Source of the DNA: Acidobacteriota bacterium
Lineage (GTDB): Bacteria; Acidobacteriota; Blastocatellia; Pyrinomonadales; Pyrinomonadaceae
DNA: 64,000 bases
NCBI GenBank assembly: GCA_016715115.1
Contig: JADKBM010000011.1
Location: 186,001 to 250,000 of the forward strand
Direction: 5' to 3'
The translations under genes and the position numbers were made by a program. Under the pieces are notes generated by a model. The model did not search any database. It had not been told where the DNA came from and worked only from the letters and a program-made list of their open reading frames with translations. Position 1 is the first letter of the stretch, and each line of letters starts with the position of its first letter. Positions 1 to 8,798 of the stretch are shown here, in pieces.

Positions 1-241
1 CGAGCGCGTCGACAGCCAGTCCGGAGTCATCTGAGAGCGTCAATTCGCCGAAGTGCCGGGCATAGGCCGCCGCTTTCAATTCGGCGTTGGCGACGAAAGT
101 ATCCCCGGTTTCCTCAACGTCATCGACGGGCGGAAAGTCATCGAGTCCGCAAAGTTCAAATGGGAGATCGCCGAGCAAATCCCGTAATTCACGGATCTTA
201 CCGCGGTTGCGCGTCGCCGCAACGAGCTTTCGTCTGGTCAT
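1..241 (-). CDS. rdgB: RdgB/HAM1-type non-canonical purine NTP pyrophosphatase, N-terminal part
   Basis: Reading the minus strand from an ATG at 241 gives an open frame of about 80 codons running off the left edge. It begins MTRRKLVAATRNRGKIRELR and continues with a TFVANAELKA stretch and an LSDDSGLAVDAL stretch. These are the substrate-phosphate loop (T-N-x-G-K-x-E/R), the T-x-x-x-N-A-x-x-K-A element and the catalytic DDSGLxVDAL element of the ITPase/HAM1 family, in the right order and spacing. Family knowledge: these enzymes hydrolyse dITP, XTP and ITP to monophosphates and keep deaminated purines out of DNA. Only about 40% of a usual ~200-residue protein is visible. An in-frame TTG at 244 is an alternative start. 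Confidence 0.85.
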   Translation of the reverse strand, partial: MTRRKLVAATRNRGKIRELRDLLGDLPFELCGLDDFPPVDDVEETGDTFVANAELKAAAYARHFGELTLSDDSGLAVDAL

Positions 242-385
242 CAACGGTTATCATATCGCGCGGGCGCTTCGAATGTCTTTTGCCGGCGAGGGAATTTCCG
301 AGTTCGATTCGCGAAAGGTCCAGTAAACCCTGAGGGCGGGGAATGGAGAGTTCCGCAGATTCACCGTTTCGGAACAAGAAAAGTA

Positions 386-415
386 TTGCCTAAGTTAGCG
401 CGAATAGGGTATAAA
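386..415 (+). promoter_or_regulatory. Candidate sigma-70-like promoter for the 480 gene
   Basis: TTGCCT at 386-391 and TATAAA at 410-415 are separated by 18 bases and lie about 65 bases before the start at 480, on the correct strand. There is no other evidence, and the match could be chance in an AT-richer intergenic patch. Confidence 0.35.
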
Positions 416-479
416 TTAAGTAGCGGTTGACCCTTCCGCACCTTACCGAATCCGGCATCTTCAGAGAGGAACCCCCGTT

Positions 480-1850
480 TTGGACGCAGTGATTGCCCAA
501 AATACAGTACAAGAATCGGCAAATCCGACGAACTCGGACGCGCGTCGCGAGGCGTTGTCGCCTGTCGCGAATGTGCCGGACAGGGACAAACTGATCTTCG
601 ATCTCGGGCTCTGGCTTTCCGGGCTCGAGAGCTTTCTCAATATCCGCAATCACGCATTCATCGAGGAAAATCGTTCGAAAGCGTCGTCGCGCGATTGGAC
701 GCGCGAGTTTCGCCTGACGCGCTCGACGCTTCTGCTTTGCTCGCGGCTGACGTTTCAACTGAGCAAACTCCTTCGCGAGGAGAACAATTCCGGCGCGAAT
801 GTCGACGAGGTCGACCTGATTGAGGATTTCAACGGCCTCAAGGAAAACAACGCGATCTCGTCTGACGAGATCTACAAGCTTTCAATGGCGCTCAAGGACG
901 CTTCGCTGCTCAACGACGGGATGATGCGCGCGGCACCGCTGAAGTTTGGAGAATGGACAGCGTGGTGCAATACGCTGACCGAGAAATTGGACTCGGTTCC
1001 CATCGTCGCAAAACTCATTTCGAGTGCGGAGAAGACCGGGGAGGCTTTTTTGCCGGGGGTACTCCAAAATCTCCTCGAAACACGCCGGCTTCCGTTTGCG
1101 GTTGAAGCCGATCTGCGGCTTGTTCTGCCTCGATTTGCGAAGGTTCTCAAATGGCTCAGCGTGATCGAGGATATGCTGCGCTCGGATATGCCGCTGAAGT
1201 CGTCGCTATTGATCTTTTCGCGGATCTACGAACAGATCCAGGAACTGACAGGTTACATCAACAATCGTCTGCTCCGTTATCCGAATCAAGAAGACGAGCT
1301 TTTCGGGCAACTCGACGGCGCCGTTTACACCGCATCCATCGAACTTCGAAAGGTCTACAACCACGAACTCGCCGGTCTTGCCGAGATGCGCTCCGTGCCG
1401 ATGATCTACGCGAAGATCGAAACCGCCTGGGCGCTGCTCAACGACAGCTTTCAATTGACGCTGATGAACTTCGCCCAGATGCTCGATCCGGCGATCGGTA
1501 CCGACAAACTCTTCCCGAATCTCAGGGAGAAACTGGTCAAGTCATTGCAACTGCGTCAAGATATGTGGGCGCTTCTAAATTCGGTAAAGGAGGCGGAACA
1601 GCTCAGCGGCGAATATCCGACGAAAAAGCTGCACACGCAGTTGAGCGCGTTTCTGGCGAACAGCCTCTCGCTTTTGTTCTACAAAGACCGCGAAACGGTC
1701 GAACGATTTATCGAGGAAGTCCTGGCGACGACGAACAAGAAAGATCTAGTTCCGCTTTTGCATCGCTTCGGAGCCTATCTCGAAACCCTTTTCGGCCAGG
1801 TCAATATGCGCGTCGTCCTCGCGGACCATCCGTTCGAATATAAAAAATAG
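480..1850 (+). CDS. Conserved-looking helical protein of unknown function
   Basis: The frame encodes about 456 residues from a TTG at 480, with a purine-rich AGAGAGGA about ten bases upstream. No ATG lies early in the frame, so TTG is the likeliest start, though not certain. The protein has no signal peptide or membrane segment. It is rich in Leu, Glu, Lys and Arg in amphipathic patterns, so a largely alpha-helical cytoplasmic protein is expected. I recognise no catalytic motif or named domain. A good intrinsic terminator follows within 25 bases, so it appears to be a monocistronic unit. The upstream neighbour (rdgB-like) is divergent. Confidence 0.75.
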   Translation: MDAVIAQNTVQESANPTNSDARREALSPVANVPDRDKLIFDLGLWLSGLESFLNIRNHAFIEENRSKASSRDWTREFRLTRSTLLLCSRLTFQLSKLLREENNSGANVDEVDLIEDFNGLKENNAISSDEIYKLSMALKDASLLNDGMMRAAPLKFGEWTAWCNTLTEKLDSVPIVAKLISSAEKTGEAFLPGVLQNLLETRRLPFAVEADLRLVLPRFAKVLKWLSVIEDMLRSDMPLKSSLLIFSRIYEQIQELTGYINNRLLRYPNQEDELFGQLDGAVYTASIELRKVYNHELAGLAEMRSVPMIYAKIETAWALLNDSFQLTLMNFAQMLDPAIGTDKLFPNLREKLVKSLQLRQDMWALLNSVKEAEQLSGEYPTKKLHTQLSAFLANSLSLLFYKDRETVERFIEEVLATTNKKDLVPLLHRFGAYLETLFGQVNMRVVLADHPFEYKK

Positions 1851-1872
1851 TCACCGGAATTGAGAAAAAAGG

Positions 1873-1902
1873 ACCGGCGATTCGTAAGTTCGCCGGTTTT
1901 TT
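1873..1902 (+). terminator. Intrinsic terminator of the 480-1850 gene
   Basis: An 8-bp stem, ACCGGCGA paired with TCGCCGGT around a 9-base loop, is followed directly by a run of T. It starts 23 bases after the TAG at 1848-1850. Confidence 0.85.
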
Positions 1903-2038
1903 GTATTGGTTTGCTGGCACTGAGTTGATCTGCTTTCCAAAGCGGACTGAAACGCTCGACTTTCGGCATTTTCGGCCCATCTGTCGCCGACAAACTCACA
2001 TCCGGCTTTTGGCTCCGTTGGTGCCATTAACTTTCGAA

Positions 2039-2322
2039 GCTGTGTCAAAACTGCACCGGCGAGTTGGCTGCACCGTGGATCTGTCAGTACCAGCTCGGCA
2101 GTGCTTTGCCTGCGATGAATTTCGAGCCGCAAATCCAAGTAACCGGCATATAGAAGAAGTGTCTGTCAATTGCCACCATCTTCAGCTAGAGGACAGCCAA
2201 AGCCGCAGCATTTACATCTTTTTTCCACTAGCTGAAGAGGCTGTGTCAAAACTCCGTCGGGATACGAGGGCTGTCAGTACCAGCCGCAAATCCAACCGAC
2301 ATATAGAAGATTTGTCTGTCAA
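2039..2322. repeat. Two degenerate copies of an intergenic repeat
   Basis: Copy 1 (2039-2169) and copy 2 (2240-2322) share, in the same order, GCTGTGTCAAAACT, CTGTCAGTACCAGC, CGCAAATCCAA, CATATAGAAGA and GTCTGTCAA. Copy 2 is shorter by an internal deletion. Open frames across both copies exist but show no protein-like pattern or start signal, so I read the whole 1903-2389 stretch as non-coding with a decayed dispersed repeat. Confidence 0.6.
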
Positions 2323-2389
2323 CAATTTATGCAACAATGTTAGCAATCGTTCGTCCGAAGATGGTTCACCGGCATTTTGATACCCGGAA

Positions 2390-4912
2390 TCATTGCGAAC
2401 GAAGCGTTGTGAGCGGCTTGCGGAACAAGACGTCGAAACTTGCGAGCGCGCCGACGATGGTCACGAGGACAGCCGTGATCGCGACCCCGGCAAGGCTCAG
2501 CGTGATGTCGAACTGCCACTCGATGTTAAAGATGTACTTCGAGACGGCGAACGAAAGCGCGGTCGCAAAGGTCGCGCCGATCAGTCCGGCGAGCAATCCG
2601 AGAAGTCCGTATTCGGCGAGCAGGATGGTCGACAGCGTCAAACGCCGCGCGCCGAGCGTTTTAAGGATCGCGTTCTCGTAGATCCTTTGCGATTTCGTCA
2701 GCCCGATGGAGCCGATGAGGATCAGAATTCCGCTAAGGATCACGAAACTCCCCACGAACGAGATCGCGAGTACGATGTTGTTGACGAGTTTTTGAAACGC
2801 GGCGACGATATCGGCGACATCGAATATCTGGACGTTCGGGAAACGGTCGACGAGCGCACGCTGCAATCGTTGCCGGTCGGTCTCGGGAAGTTTGCGGATA
2901 ACGTTCGCGGCGAACGTTTGCGGCGCCTTTTCAAGAACTCCGGGGGCGAAGACGAAGATGAAAGCCGTCCGCGTGTTCCGCAGGTCGAGTTTACGGATAC
3001 TGGCGACCTGGACCGTGACCTTGCGTCCTGAAATATCGAAGGTCATCGAATCGCCGACCGTCAAATTAAGCCGGCCTGCCATATCTTCTTCGACCGAAAC
3101 CTGCGGAAGCCCGCGCGCCGCGTTCCACCATTCGCCGGCGACGATCGTCTCGTTCTTGTCCAGATTCTCGCGATACGTGACCGCAAATTCGCGCCCGATC
3201 TGTCCTTGCTGCTGACGCGTTTCGCGATTCTGATAGTCGATCGGTTGACCGTTCACATAAGCGATCCGCGCCCGCACGGTCGGCAGCGTCTGCGCCGGTT
3301 CGCCGGTCTTCGCTTCGAGCATCCGGGCGAGTTCCTCGATCTGGCTCTTCTGGATATCGATGATAAAGAGCGAAGGCAGTGTCTGATTTCGCGTGAAATC
3401 GAATTCGCGAACCAGGTTCATCTGAAGCGACTGTACGGCGAGCACGACGAACGCGCCGAGTCCGACGGCGAGGAGAATGATCCGCGTCTGATTGCCGGGC
3501 CGGTAAAGCGAATTGATCGCCTGCCGGACGGCGAATGAACCGAGATTTCGGAACCGTCGCAGGGTGATCGTCAGCAGAAACGCCGCGAGATAAAGGAACA
3601 ACGAGGTGACCGTGAGTCCGACCAGGAAAAAAACACCGACCTTGACCGATCCCGCCTGCCAAACGGCAAGGCCGAGAAGTCCGGCCAGCGAGAACGCCCC
3701 GATCAGGGTCTTCGTCCAATCGAGACGGCGCATCTTCTCGCCCGACGCATCGTGCAAAAGAAGCCGCGGCTTGATGTTTCGAACCTGAAGCAAAGGCAAC
3801 GCTGAAAAAAGCAGCGATATCAGAACGCCGAGCAGGACGCCTTGCCAGGATGCCGAAATACCGACCGAATAACTGAGCGACGCCGGGAGCGCATCCGCAA
3901 ATCGGTAGCGCGCGAACCAAAGGAAGCACTGCGCCAGAAAAACCCCGAACAAACTGCCGAGGAATCCGAGCGTCAGGATCTGCATCATATAAACGGTGAT
4001 GATCTTCGTTCCGCTCGCGCCGAGACACTTCAGGACCGCGACTGCGCGCCGTTTTTGTTCGACAAATACACGCGCCACGTTCCAGACGCCGACGCCGCCG
4101 AGCACGAGGATCAGCAGACCGGTCAGCGACAGGTAGTTTTCGGTGCGCGCGAACTGCTCGCCGAGGTTCTCCTGAGTTTCGCGATATGACTGTACGGTGA
4201 GCGTCGTCCCTTTTATGTTCTCCCGAAGTTTGCGAACAAGTTCGGTCGGATTGTCCGAGGTTCGATAAAGAATTCGCCTCCGAATCCGTCCGCTCCCGGT
4301 CGTTATCCCCGCCGAATCGAATGCCTTTTTCTCGATAAACACCCGCGGTCCGAGCCGAAATCCGCCGGCGCCGCCCGGTTCTTCGTCGAACGTTGCGCGG
4401 ATCTCGAATGTCCCGTCGCCGATTCGGATCTTGTCGCCGACCTTGACCTTCAGATCGTCGAGCAACAACGGCGAAACGACCGTCCCGTTATTCTCGAGAA
4501 GCTTGAAGTCGAAATCCTTGCCGTCCGAAGTCGTGAATCGCCCGACCAGCGGGAACGGCGATTCGATTCCCTTTAGTTCAACAAAAGAAAGAGTTTCAAC
4601 CGCCTGATCCGACGGGCGGGCCATCGCCGCGCTGGTGATCGCTTCGTTCCGGGCCTCAATGATCGCTGAATTTCCTACGACTTCCTCGATCTTCTGAATG
4701 TCCGTCGGCGAAAAGTCGTTCGTTGAACTGACCTCGAAGTCGGCCGTTAAAAGCGCGCGTGTGTCGCCGCCGACCGCCTGATTCAAATTCTGGATCAAAG
4801 AGCGCAGCGCGACGACCGAACCGACGCCGATCGCGATGCATAGAAAGAAGAACAGGAGTCGCCGCCAGGACGAGCGGATCTCGCGAAATGTCAGGTTGAG
4901 TATGAAGTTCAT
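2390..4912 (-). CDS. ybbP: ABC exporter permease, YbbP/FtsX-like (MacB-type)
   Basis: The product is 840 residues. It has an N-terminal membrane anchor (about residues 17-38), a large soluble extracytoplasmic region, a cluster of membrane segments around 255-455 and another near the C-terminus around 715-835. This is the layout of the long YbbP-type FtsX-domain permeases with duplicated permease modules. It lies 19 bases after the ATPase gene (4932-5606), in the same direction, so the two form one transporter. In E. coli the equivalent pair sits beside and divergent from tesA, as here. The substrate is unknown. Family knowledge suggests mechanotransmission or lipoprotein/lipid handling rather than small-molecule import. 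Confidence 0.88.
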   Translation of the reverse strand: MNFILNLTFREIRSSWRRLLFFFLCIAIGVGSVVALRSLIQNLNQAVGGDTRALLTADFEVSSTNDFSPTDIQKIEEVVGNSAIIEARNEAITSAAMARPSDQAVETLSFVELKGIESPFPLVGRFTTSDGKDFDFKLLENNGTVVSPLLLDDLKVKVGDKIRIGDGTFEIRATFDEEPGGAGGFRLGPRVFIEKKAFDSAGITTGSGRIRRRILYRTSDNPTELVRKLRENIKGTTLTVQSYRETQENLGEQFARTENYLSLTGLLILVLGGVGVWNVARVFVEQKRRAVAVLKCLGASGTKIITVYMMQILTLGFLGSLFGVFLAQCFLWFARYRFADALPASLSYSVGISASWQGVLLGVLISLLFSALPLLQVRNIKPRLLLHDASGEKMRRLDWTKTLIGAFSLAGLLGLAVWQAGSVKVGVFFLVGLTVTSLFLYLAAFLLTITLRRFRNLGSFAVRQAINSLYRPGNQTRIILLAVGLGAFVVLAVQSLQMNLVREFDFTRNQTLPSLFIIDIQKSQIEELARMLEAKTGEPAQTLPTVRARIAYVNGQPIDYQNRETRQQQGQIGREFAVTYRENLDKNETIVAGEWWNAARGLPQVSVEEDMAGRLNLTVGDSMTFDISGRKVTVQVASIRKLDLRNTRTAFIFVFAPGVLEKAPQTFAANVIRKLPETDRQRLQRALVDRFPNVQIFDVADIVAAFQKLVNNIVLAISFVGSFVILSGILILIGSIGLTKSQRIYENAILKTLGARRLTLSTILLAEYGLLGLLAGLIGATFATALSFAVSKYIFNIEWQFDITLSLAGVAITAVLVTIVGALASFDVLFRKPLTTLRSQ

Positions 4913-4931
4913 TCGATGTTCCGTCGGGATT

Positions 4932-5606
4932 TCAGTCTTTTCGTTCGTCGCTCAAAACCCGTCCGTCCTTGAGCCGGATCTGCCTTTGCGCTTTGTCGGC
5001 CAGCGCCTGATCGTGCGTCACAAGCACGAGCGTAACGTTGTTTTGCCGATGCAGTTCGGTCATCAGATCGAAGATATGTTCGCCGTTTCGCGAGTCGAGG
5101 TTGCCGGTCGGCTCGTCGGCGAGAAGGATCGTCGGCTGATTGGCGAACGCCCGCGCGATGGCGATCCGCTGCTGTTCGCCGCCCGAGAGTTCGGTCGGAT
5201 AATGATGGCCGCGGTTCGTCAGATCGACATCGACGAGCAATTTCTCGGCGCGCGCTTTCGCGTCGGAAAGTCCGAGGATCTCCATCGGGATGAGCACGTT
5301 CTCGAAGGCCGTCAGGCTCGGTATCAGGTGGAATGACTGAAAGATGAAGCCGATCTTCTCGCTCCGCAACGTCGCGAGCTGGTCTTCGGTCATCGTCGTG
5401 ACGCTGTCGCCGTCGATCAGGATCTCGCCCGAACTCGGCGCGTCGAGTCCAGCGATCAGTCCTAGAAGCGTCGACTTGCCGCTGCCCGACGCGCCGGTGA
5501 CGGCGACGAATTCGCCGTCGGGAATGTCGATCGTGACGTCGTCGAGAATCGTCAGATCCTCTGTGCCCGATCGCACGACCTTTGAAATGTTGGAAAGTTT
5601 GATCAT
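4932..5606 (-). CDS. ybbA: ABC transporter ATP-binding protein, YbbA/LolD family
   Basis: This is a 224-residue single-domain ATPase, the normal length of the LolD/YbbA/MacB-N family. Motifs in order are Walker A GASGSGKST (38-46), Q-loop Gln at about 90, signature LSGGEQQRIAIARA (from 140), Walker B ILLADEP (from 160) and an H-loop His in LVLVTHDQ. The family-typical IFQSFHLIP after the Q-loop is present. It is transcribed with the permease gene that follows 19 bases later. The ATG at 5606 begins MIKLSNISK, as in the family. It powers the YbbP-like permease at the inner membrane. Confidence 0.93.
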   Translation of the reverse strand: MIKLSNISKVVRSGTEDLTILDDVTIDIPDGEFVAVTGASGSGKSTLLGLIAGLDAPSSGEILIDGDSVTTMTEDQLATLRSEKIGFIFQSFHLIPSLTAFENVLIPMEILGLSDAKARAEKLLVDVDLTNRGHHYPTELSGGEQQRIAIARAFANQPTILLADEPTGNLDSRNGEHIFDLMTELHRQNNVTLVLVTHDQALADKAQRQIRLKDGRVLSDERKD

Positions 5607-5764
5607 AAATCGCCTGACGGCCTTCTGGTTGCAGGCAGTTTGCCGTTACCTTAAAACCGACTTGTATAACTAACAATAAACATAACTTGCGAAATGCGCT
5701 CGAACAAGTTCAAATATTTTCTGAATCTATTAAACGACGTCGCGCGTAAAAAGTTATTCGAATT

Positions 5765-6460
5765 ATGAATACAGTTCATCGGTCAGTTTTCCCAGTGCTT
5801 CTCGTCGCGGTTTCCTTGTTTGTTTTCGGTTGCGGCGCGGGCAGCGCTCCCCAGCGGACAAACGAGAATCTGTCGAAGCCGCTCGTGACGCCCGAGATCC
5901 GTTCGGACCGGCCAAAGATCATCGCCTTCGGCGACAGCCTGACGGCGGGGTTCGGCCTTTTGGAAAAGGAGTCTTTTCCATATCTGCTGCAGGAAAAACT
6001 TGCGGCCGACGGCTTTAATTACGAGGTGATCAATGCCGGCGTTTCGGGCGACACGTCACTCGGTGGTCTGGAACGGATCGACTGGGTGCTCGAGATGGAG
6101 AATGTCGATATCCTGATGCTCGAGCTTGGAGGCAACGACCTGTTGCGGCGGATGCCCGTGGCGAGTATGAAAAAGAACCTCGCCACGATCATCGAACGGG
6201 CTCAAGCGAAAAAGATCCGCGTTCTGCTCTGCGGAATGTTCGCGCCGCCCAACGTCGGCGCCGATTACCAGCGCGATTTTCAAATGGCGTTTCCGGATCT
6301 TGCGACCGAGTACAAGACGCAGTTTCTGCCGTTTTTGCTCGACGGCGTCGCGCTCAACAAGGATCTCAACCAAGCCGACGGAATCCATCCGAATGCCGAA
6401 GGTTCGAAGATTATGACCGAAAATGTATACAAGGCTTTGAAGCCGATGCTCAGAAAGTGA
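5765..6460 (+). CDS. tesA: TesA-like SGNH/GDSL esterase, lipoprotein
   Basis: The protein is 231 residues. An N-terminal hydrophobic segment ends in a lipobox-like VFGC with Cys23, so it is probably a lipoprotein in the periplasm. The SGNH blocks are all visible: GDSL with Ser58, a Gly in NAGVSGDT, GGND (122-125), and DGIHP with Asp205 and His208 completing the Ser-Asp-His triad. The family (TesA/arylesterase) hydrolyses acyl esters and thioesters of broad specificity. It is divergent from the ybbA-ybbP pair, a neighbourhood also known from E. coli, which supports the assignment. A 158-base region between the two units must hold both promoters. A GC-rich hairpin follows at 6508-6525 without a T-tract. 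Confidence 0.87.
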   Translation: MNTVHRSVFPVLLVAVSLFVFGCGAGSAPQRTNENLSKPLVTPEIRSDRPKIIAFGDSLTAGFGLLEKESFPYLLQEKLAADGFNYEVINAGVSGDTSLGGLERIDWVLEMENVDILMLELGGNDLLRRMPVASMKKNLATIIERAQAKKIRVLLCGMFAPPNVGADYQRDFQMAFPDLATEYKTQFLPFLLDGVALNKDLNQADGIHPNAEGSKIMTENVYKALKPMLRK

Positions 6461-6554
6461 GCGGAGGGTTCTGAAAATCAGCTTCAAGAAGTTATCATTG
6501 CTGAAACGCCGCGCGAGTGCGCGGCAACTTAGTATTTAGAATCAAGGAGGGTTA

Positions 6555-7160
6555 ATGAGATCATTTTTGCTTATCACCGCGCTGGTATTTACATTGACAG
6601 TCTCGGCGTTCGGTCAGACAACGCCTGAGCCCAAGAATCCGGACACCCAATCGCCGGTCGCGAGCGACTACAAACGACCGGATGGGGAAACACGGCGCAA
6701 GAACTATTTGAAGAGTATGTTCGGACCGCTGACGCTTGCCCGCGTCGCGGCGACTTCGGCAGTTGGTACATTCCGAAATTCGCCCGAAGAATGGGAAAAA
6801 TCGGGAGAAGGGTTCGGTCGCCGCTTTGCCTCGGATTTCGGGAAGAACGTCATCCGCCAGACGACCCAATTCGGGCTCGACGAAGCGCTGAAATTGGACA
6901 GCTCTTTCTACCGGAGCAAGAAACGCGATCTTGGATCGAAGGTTGCAAACGCGTTGCTCTCGACCGTAACCGCGCGAAATTCGAAAGGGAAGCGCGTCGT
7001 CGGTGTGCCGAGAATCGCCGGAGCGTATGTTTCAAACATCGTCGCCTCGGAAACTTGGTTTCCGAAGCGGTTCGACTACAAGGACGGACTCAGGAGCGGA
7101 ACGATCTCGCTCGGCATCAATGCCGCGGTGAATCTGTTTCGGGAACTCATCAAGAAGTAA
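6555..7160 (+). CDS. Secreted protein of unknown function
   Basis: The start is clear: AAGGAGG sits a few bases before the ATG. The 201-residue product has a signal peptide ending SAFGQ (about residue 21). The mature part is basic and soluble, with patterns such as GFGRRFASDFGKNVIRQTTQFGLDEAL, then a small-residue helix near the C-terminus that could sit in or on a membrane. I recall similar acidobacterial proteins with a GxxKRFxSxFxxNxIRxT core and no assigned function, but that is recollection, not a search. A strong terminator follows at 7188. Confidence 0.75.
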   Translation: MRSFLLITALVFTLTVSAFGQTTPEPKNPDTQSPVASDYKRPDGETRRKNYLKSMFGPLTLARVAATSAVGTFRNSPEEWEKSGEGFGRRFASDFGKNVIRQTTQFGLDEALKLDSSFYRSKKRDLGSKVANALLSTVTARNSKGKRVVGVPRIAGAYVSNIVASETWFPKRFDYKDGLRSGTISLGINAAVNLFRELIKK

Positions 7161-7187
7161 GATCATCGTAGGATTTTGGATCGACGT

Positions 7188-7217
7188 GGCCCGCAAAATT
7201 GAGTTTTGCGGGCCTTT
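7188..7217 (+). terminator. Intrinsic terminator after the 6555-7160 gene
   Basis: An 11-bp perfect stem, GGCCCGCAAAA paired with TTTTGCGGGCC around a 5-base loop, is followed by TTTC. It separates the secreted-protein gene from thrC. Confidence 0.85.
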
Positions 7218-7233
7218 CAATTAATCTGCCTGT

Positions 7234-8400
7234 ATGAACGTGACACACCTTGAATGCGCCAATTGCGGGCTCAGCTACGCGGCCGGCAAACTTCACAATC
7301 TCTGCACCGGATGCGGAAAGCCGTTGCTTGTTCGGTACGATCTGGAACGGGCCGCGAAAACGCTGACGAGACAATCGCTGGTGTCGCGCGAATCGAATTT
7401 ATGGCGTTATCGCGAGGTGCTGCCGGTCGAAAATCCCGAAAACATCGTTTCGCTCGGCGAAGGGATGACGCCGCTTCTCAGGGCCGACCGTTTGGCGGCA
7501 TCGCTCACGCTTCCGGTCGAGTTATTCATCAAGGACGAATCGACCAATCCGACGCAGAGCTTCAAGGCGCGCGGAATGACTGCGGCGGTTTCGATGGCAA
7601 AAGAGCTCGGAGTTCGCAAAACCGCGGCGCCATCGGCCGGTAACGCAGCCGGCGCGCTCGCCGCTTACGCCGCGCGCGCGGGGATGGAGGCTCACCTGTT
7701 TATGCCGCGCGACACTCCGCGGGCGAACATCGTCGAGTGCGAGCAGACCGGTGCGTTTGTTACCTTGGTCGACGGATTGATCACCGACTGCGGAAAGATA
7801 GTCGCGGAACGCAAAGAATCGGAAGGTTGGTTCGACGTTTCGACCCTCAAAGAACCGTACCGCGTCGAAGGGAAAAAAACGATGGGCTATGAATTGGCCG
7901 AACAGTTCGGTTGGACGTTGCCCGATGTGATTCTCTATCCGACGGGTGGCGGCACCGGTTTGATCGGAATGTGGAAAGCGTTCGATGAAATGGAGGAAAT
8001 GGGCTGGATCGGCCCGAAGCGGCCGCGAATGATCTCGGTTCAGGCGGCGGGATGCGCTCCGATCGTTCGGGCCTTTCACGCCGGGGAGCGGTTCGCGGAT
8101 GAGTTTCCGAACGCACACACTTCGGCTTCGGGACTGCGCGTTCCGAAGGCGATCGGAGATTTTCTTATCATCGATGCGTTGCACGCTTCGGGTGGCACGG
8201 CGGTCGCGGTGCCCGATTTGGATCTGATCGCGGCCGTCGGCGAGATCGGCGCGGCCGAGGGATTGTTCTGCGCGCCCGAGGGGGCGGCGTGCCTCCCGGC
8301 CTTGCGCCGGCTGATCGACGACGGCTCAGTTGCGGAAGGCGAAAAGGTCGTCATCTTCAACACCGGAGCCGGCGTTAAATACCTTGAGTGCTTCGATTAA
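7234..8400 (+). CDS. thrC: Threonine synthase
   Basis: This 388-residue fold-type II PLP enzyme converts O-phosphohomoserine to threonine. An N-terminal four-Cys zinc-ribbon-like segment (CANC...CTGC, residues 8-27) is typical of the archaeal/actinobacterial form of ThrC. The PLP-binding lysine is Lys111 in TQSFKARG, the Ser/Gly loop is SAGNAAGA, and the phosphate-binding PTGGGTG is at about 236-242. Start ATG 7234 has no obvious Shine-Dalgarno. No other threonine-pathway gene is adjacent, so it stands alone here. Confidence 0.9.
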   Translation: MNVTHLECANCGLSYAAGKLHNLCTGCGKPLLVRYDLERAAKTLTRQSLVSRESNLWRYREVLPVENPENIVSLGEGMTPLLRADRLAASLTLPVELFIKDESTNPTQSFKARGMTAAVSMAKELGVRKTAAPSAGNAAGALAAYAARAGMEAHLFMPRDTPRANIVECEQTGAFVTLVDGLITDCGKIVAERKESEGWFDVSTLKEPYRVEGKKTMGYELAEQFGWTLPDVILYPTGGGTGLIGMWKAFDEMEEMGWIGPKRPRMISVQAAGCAPIVRAFHAGERFADEFPNAHTSASGLRVPKAIGDFLIIDALHASGGTAVAVPDLDLIAAVGEIGAAEGLFCAPEGAACLPALRRLIDDGSVAEGEKVVIFNTGAGVKYLECFD

Positions 8401-8798
8401 GGGGACATTCCGAGATCGAAAGTCGATTTGTTAACCGCGTAGTTGCTCTTTACGAATCGTTCGGAGGCAATCGCGAAATCGGGAATTTGTCGTCGGATCG
8501 ATCAAACAACCTTTCCGACACATTCGATGTCAAGCTTGCAGCGGGTTATGATCGTCACCTTCGGCGATGTGAGGGACGGTTGCAGCGGACGCGGACGATC
8601 GACGTTTCGATGTACGACGGCCTTGCTCGAAACCACGAAGCCCACCGGGTTGCAATTGCATTGTGGGCTACAAACATATCGCCGTTTTCAACGGCTTTTC
8701 ATCGACCTAATCAATTACCTGCTTTTTAATGGCCCGTTTTCTTTAATTTTCCCGTTTATGTGATTGAAGGCTGGCTCTTCAGCGAAATAAGGAAAATT
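8401..8798. other. Gene-free stretch before the 8799 gene
   Basis: Nearly 400 bases follow thrC without a convincing gene. The only structure I see is an inverted repeat near 8638-8670 (AGCCCAC ... GTGGGCT), which could be a weak terminator or attenuator but lacks a T-tract. Short open frames in several phases overlap each other and look random. Confidence 0.4.

Noticed and set aside
1901..2380. 159-codon open frame on the plus strand across the decayed repeat
   Set aside because: It reads through both repeat copies, begins in the terminator's wake without a ribosome-binding site, and has no protein-like composition.
4909..5676. Long minus-strand frame over the ABC ATPase
   Set aside because: It is the shadow of the ybbA-like gene in another phase; Arg-rich with no motifs, whereas the chosen frame has all ABC motifs.
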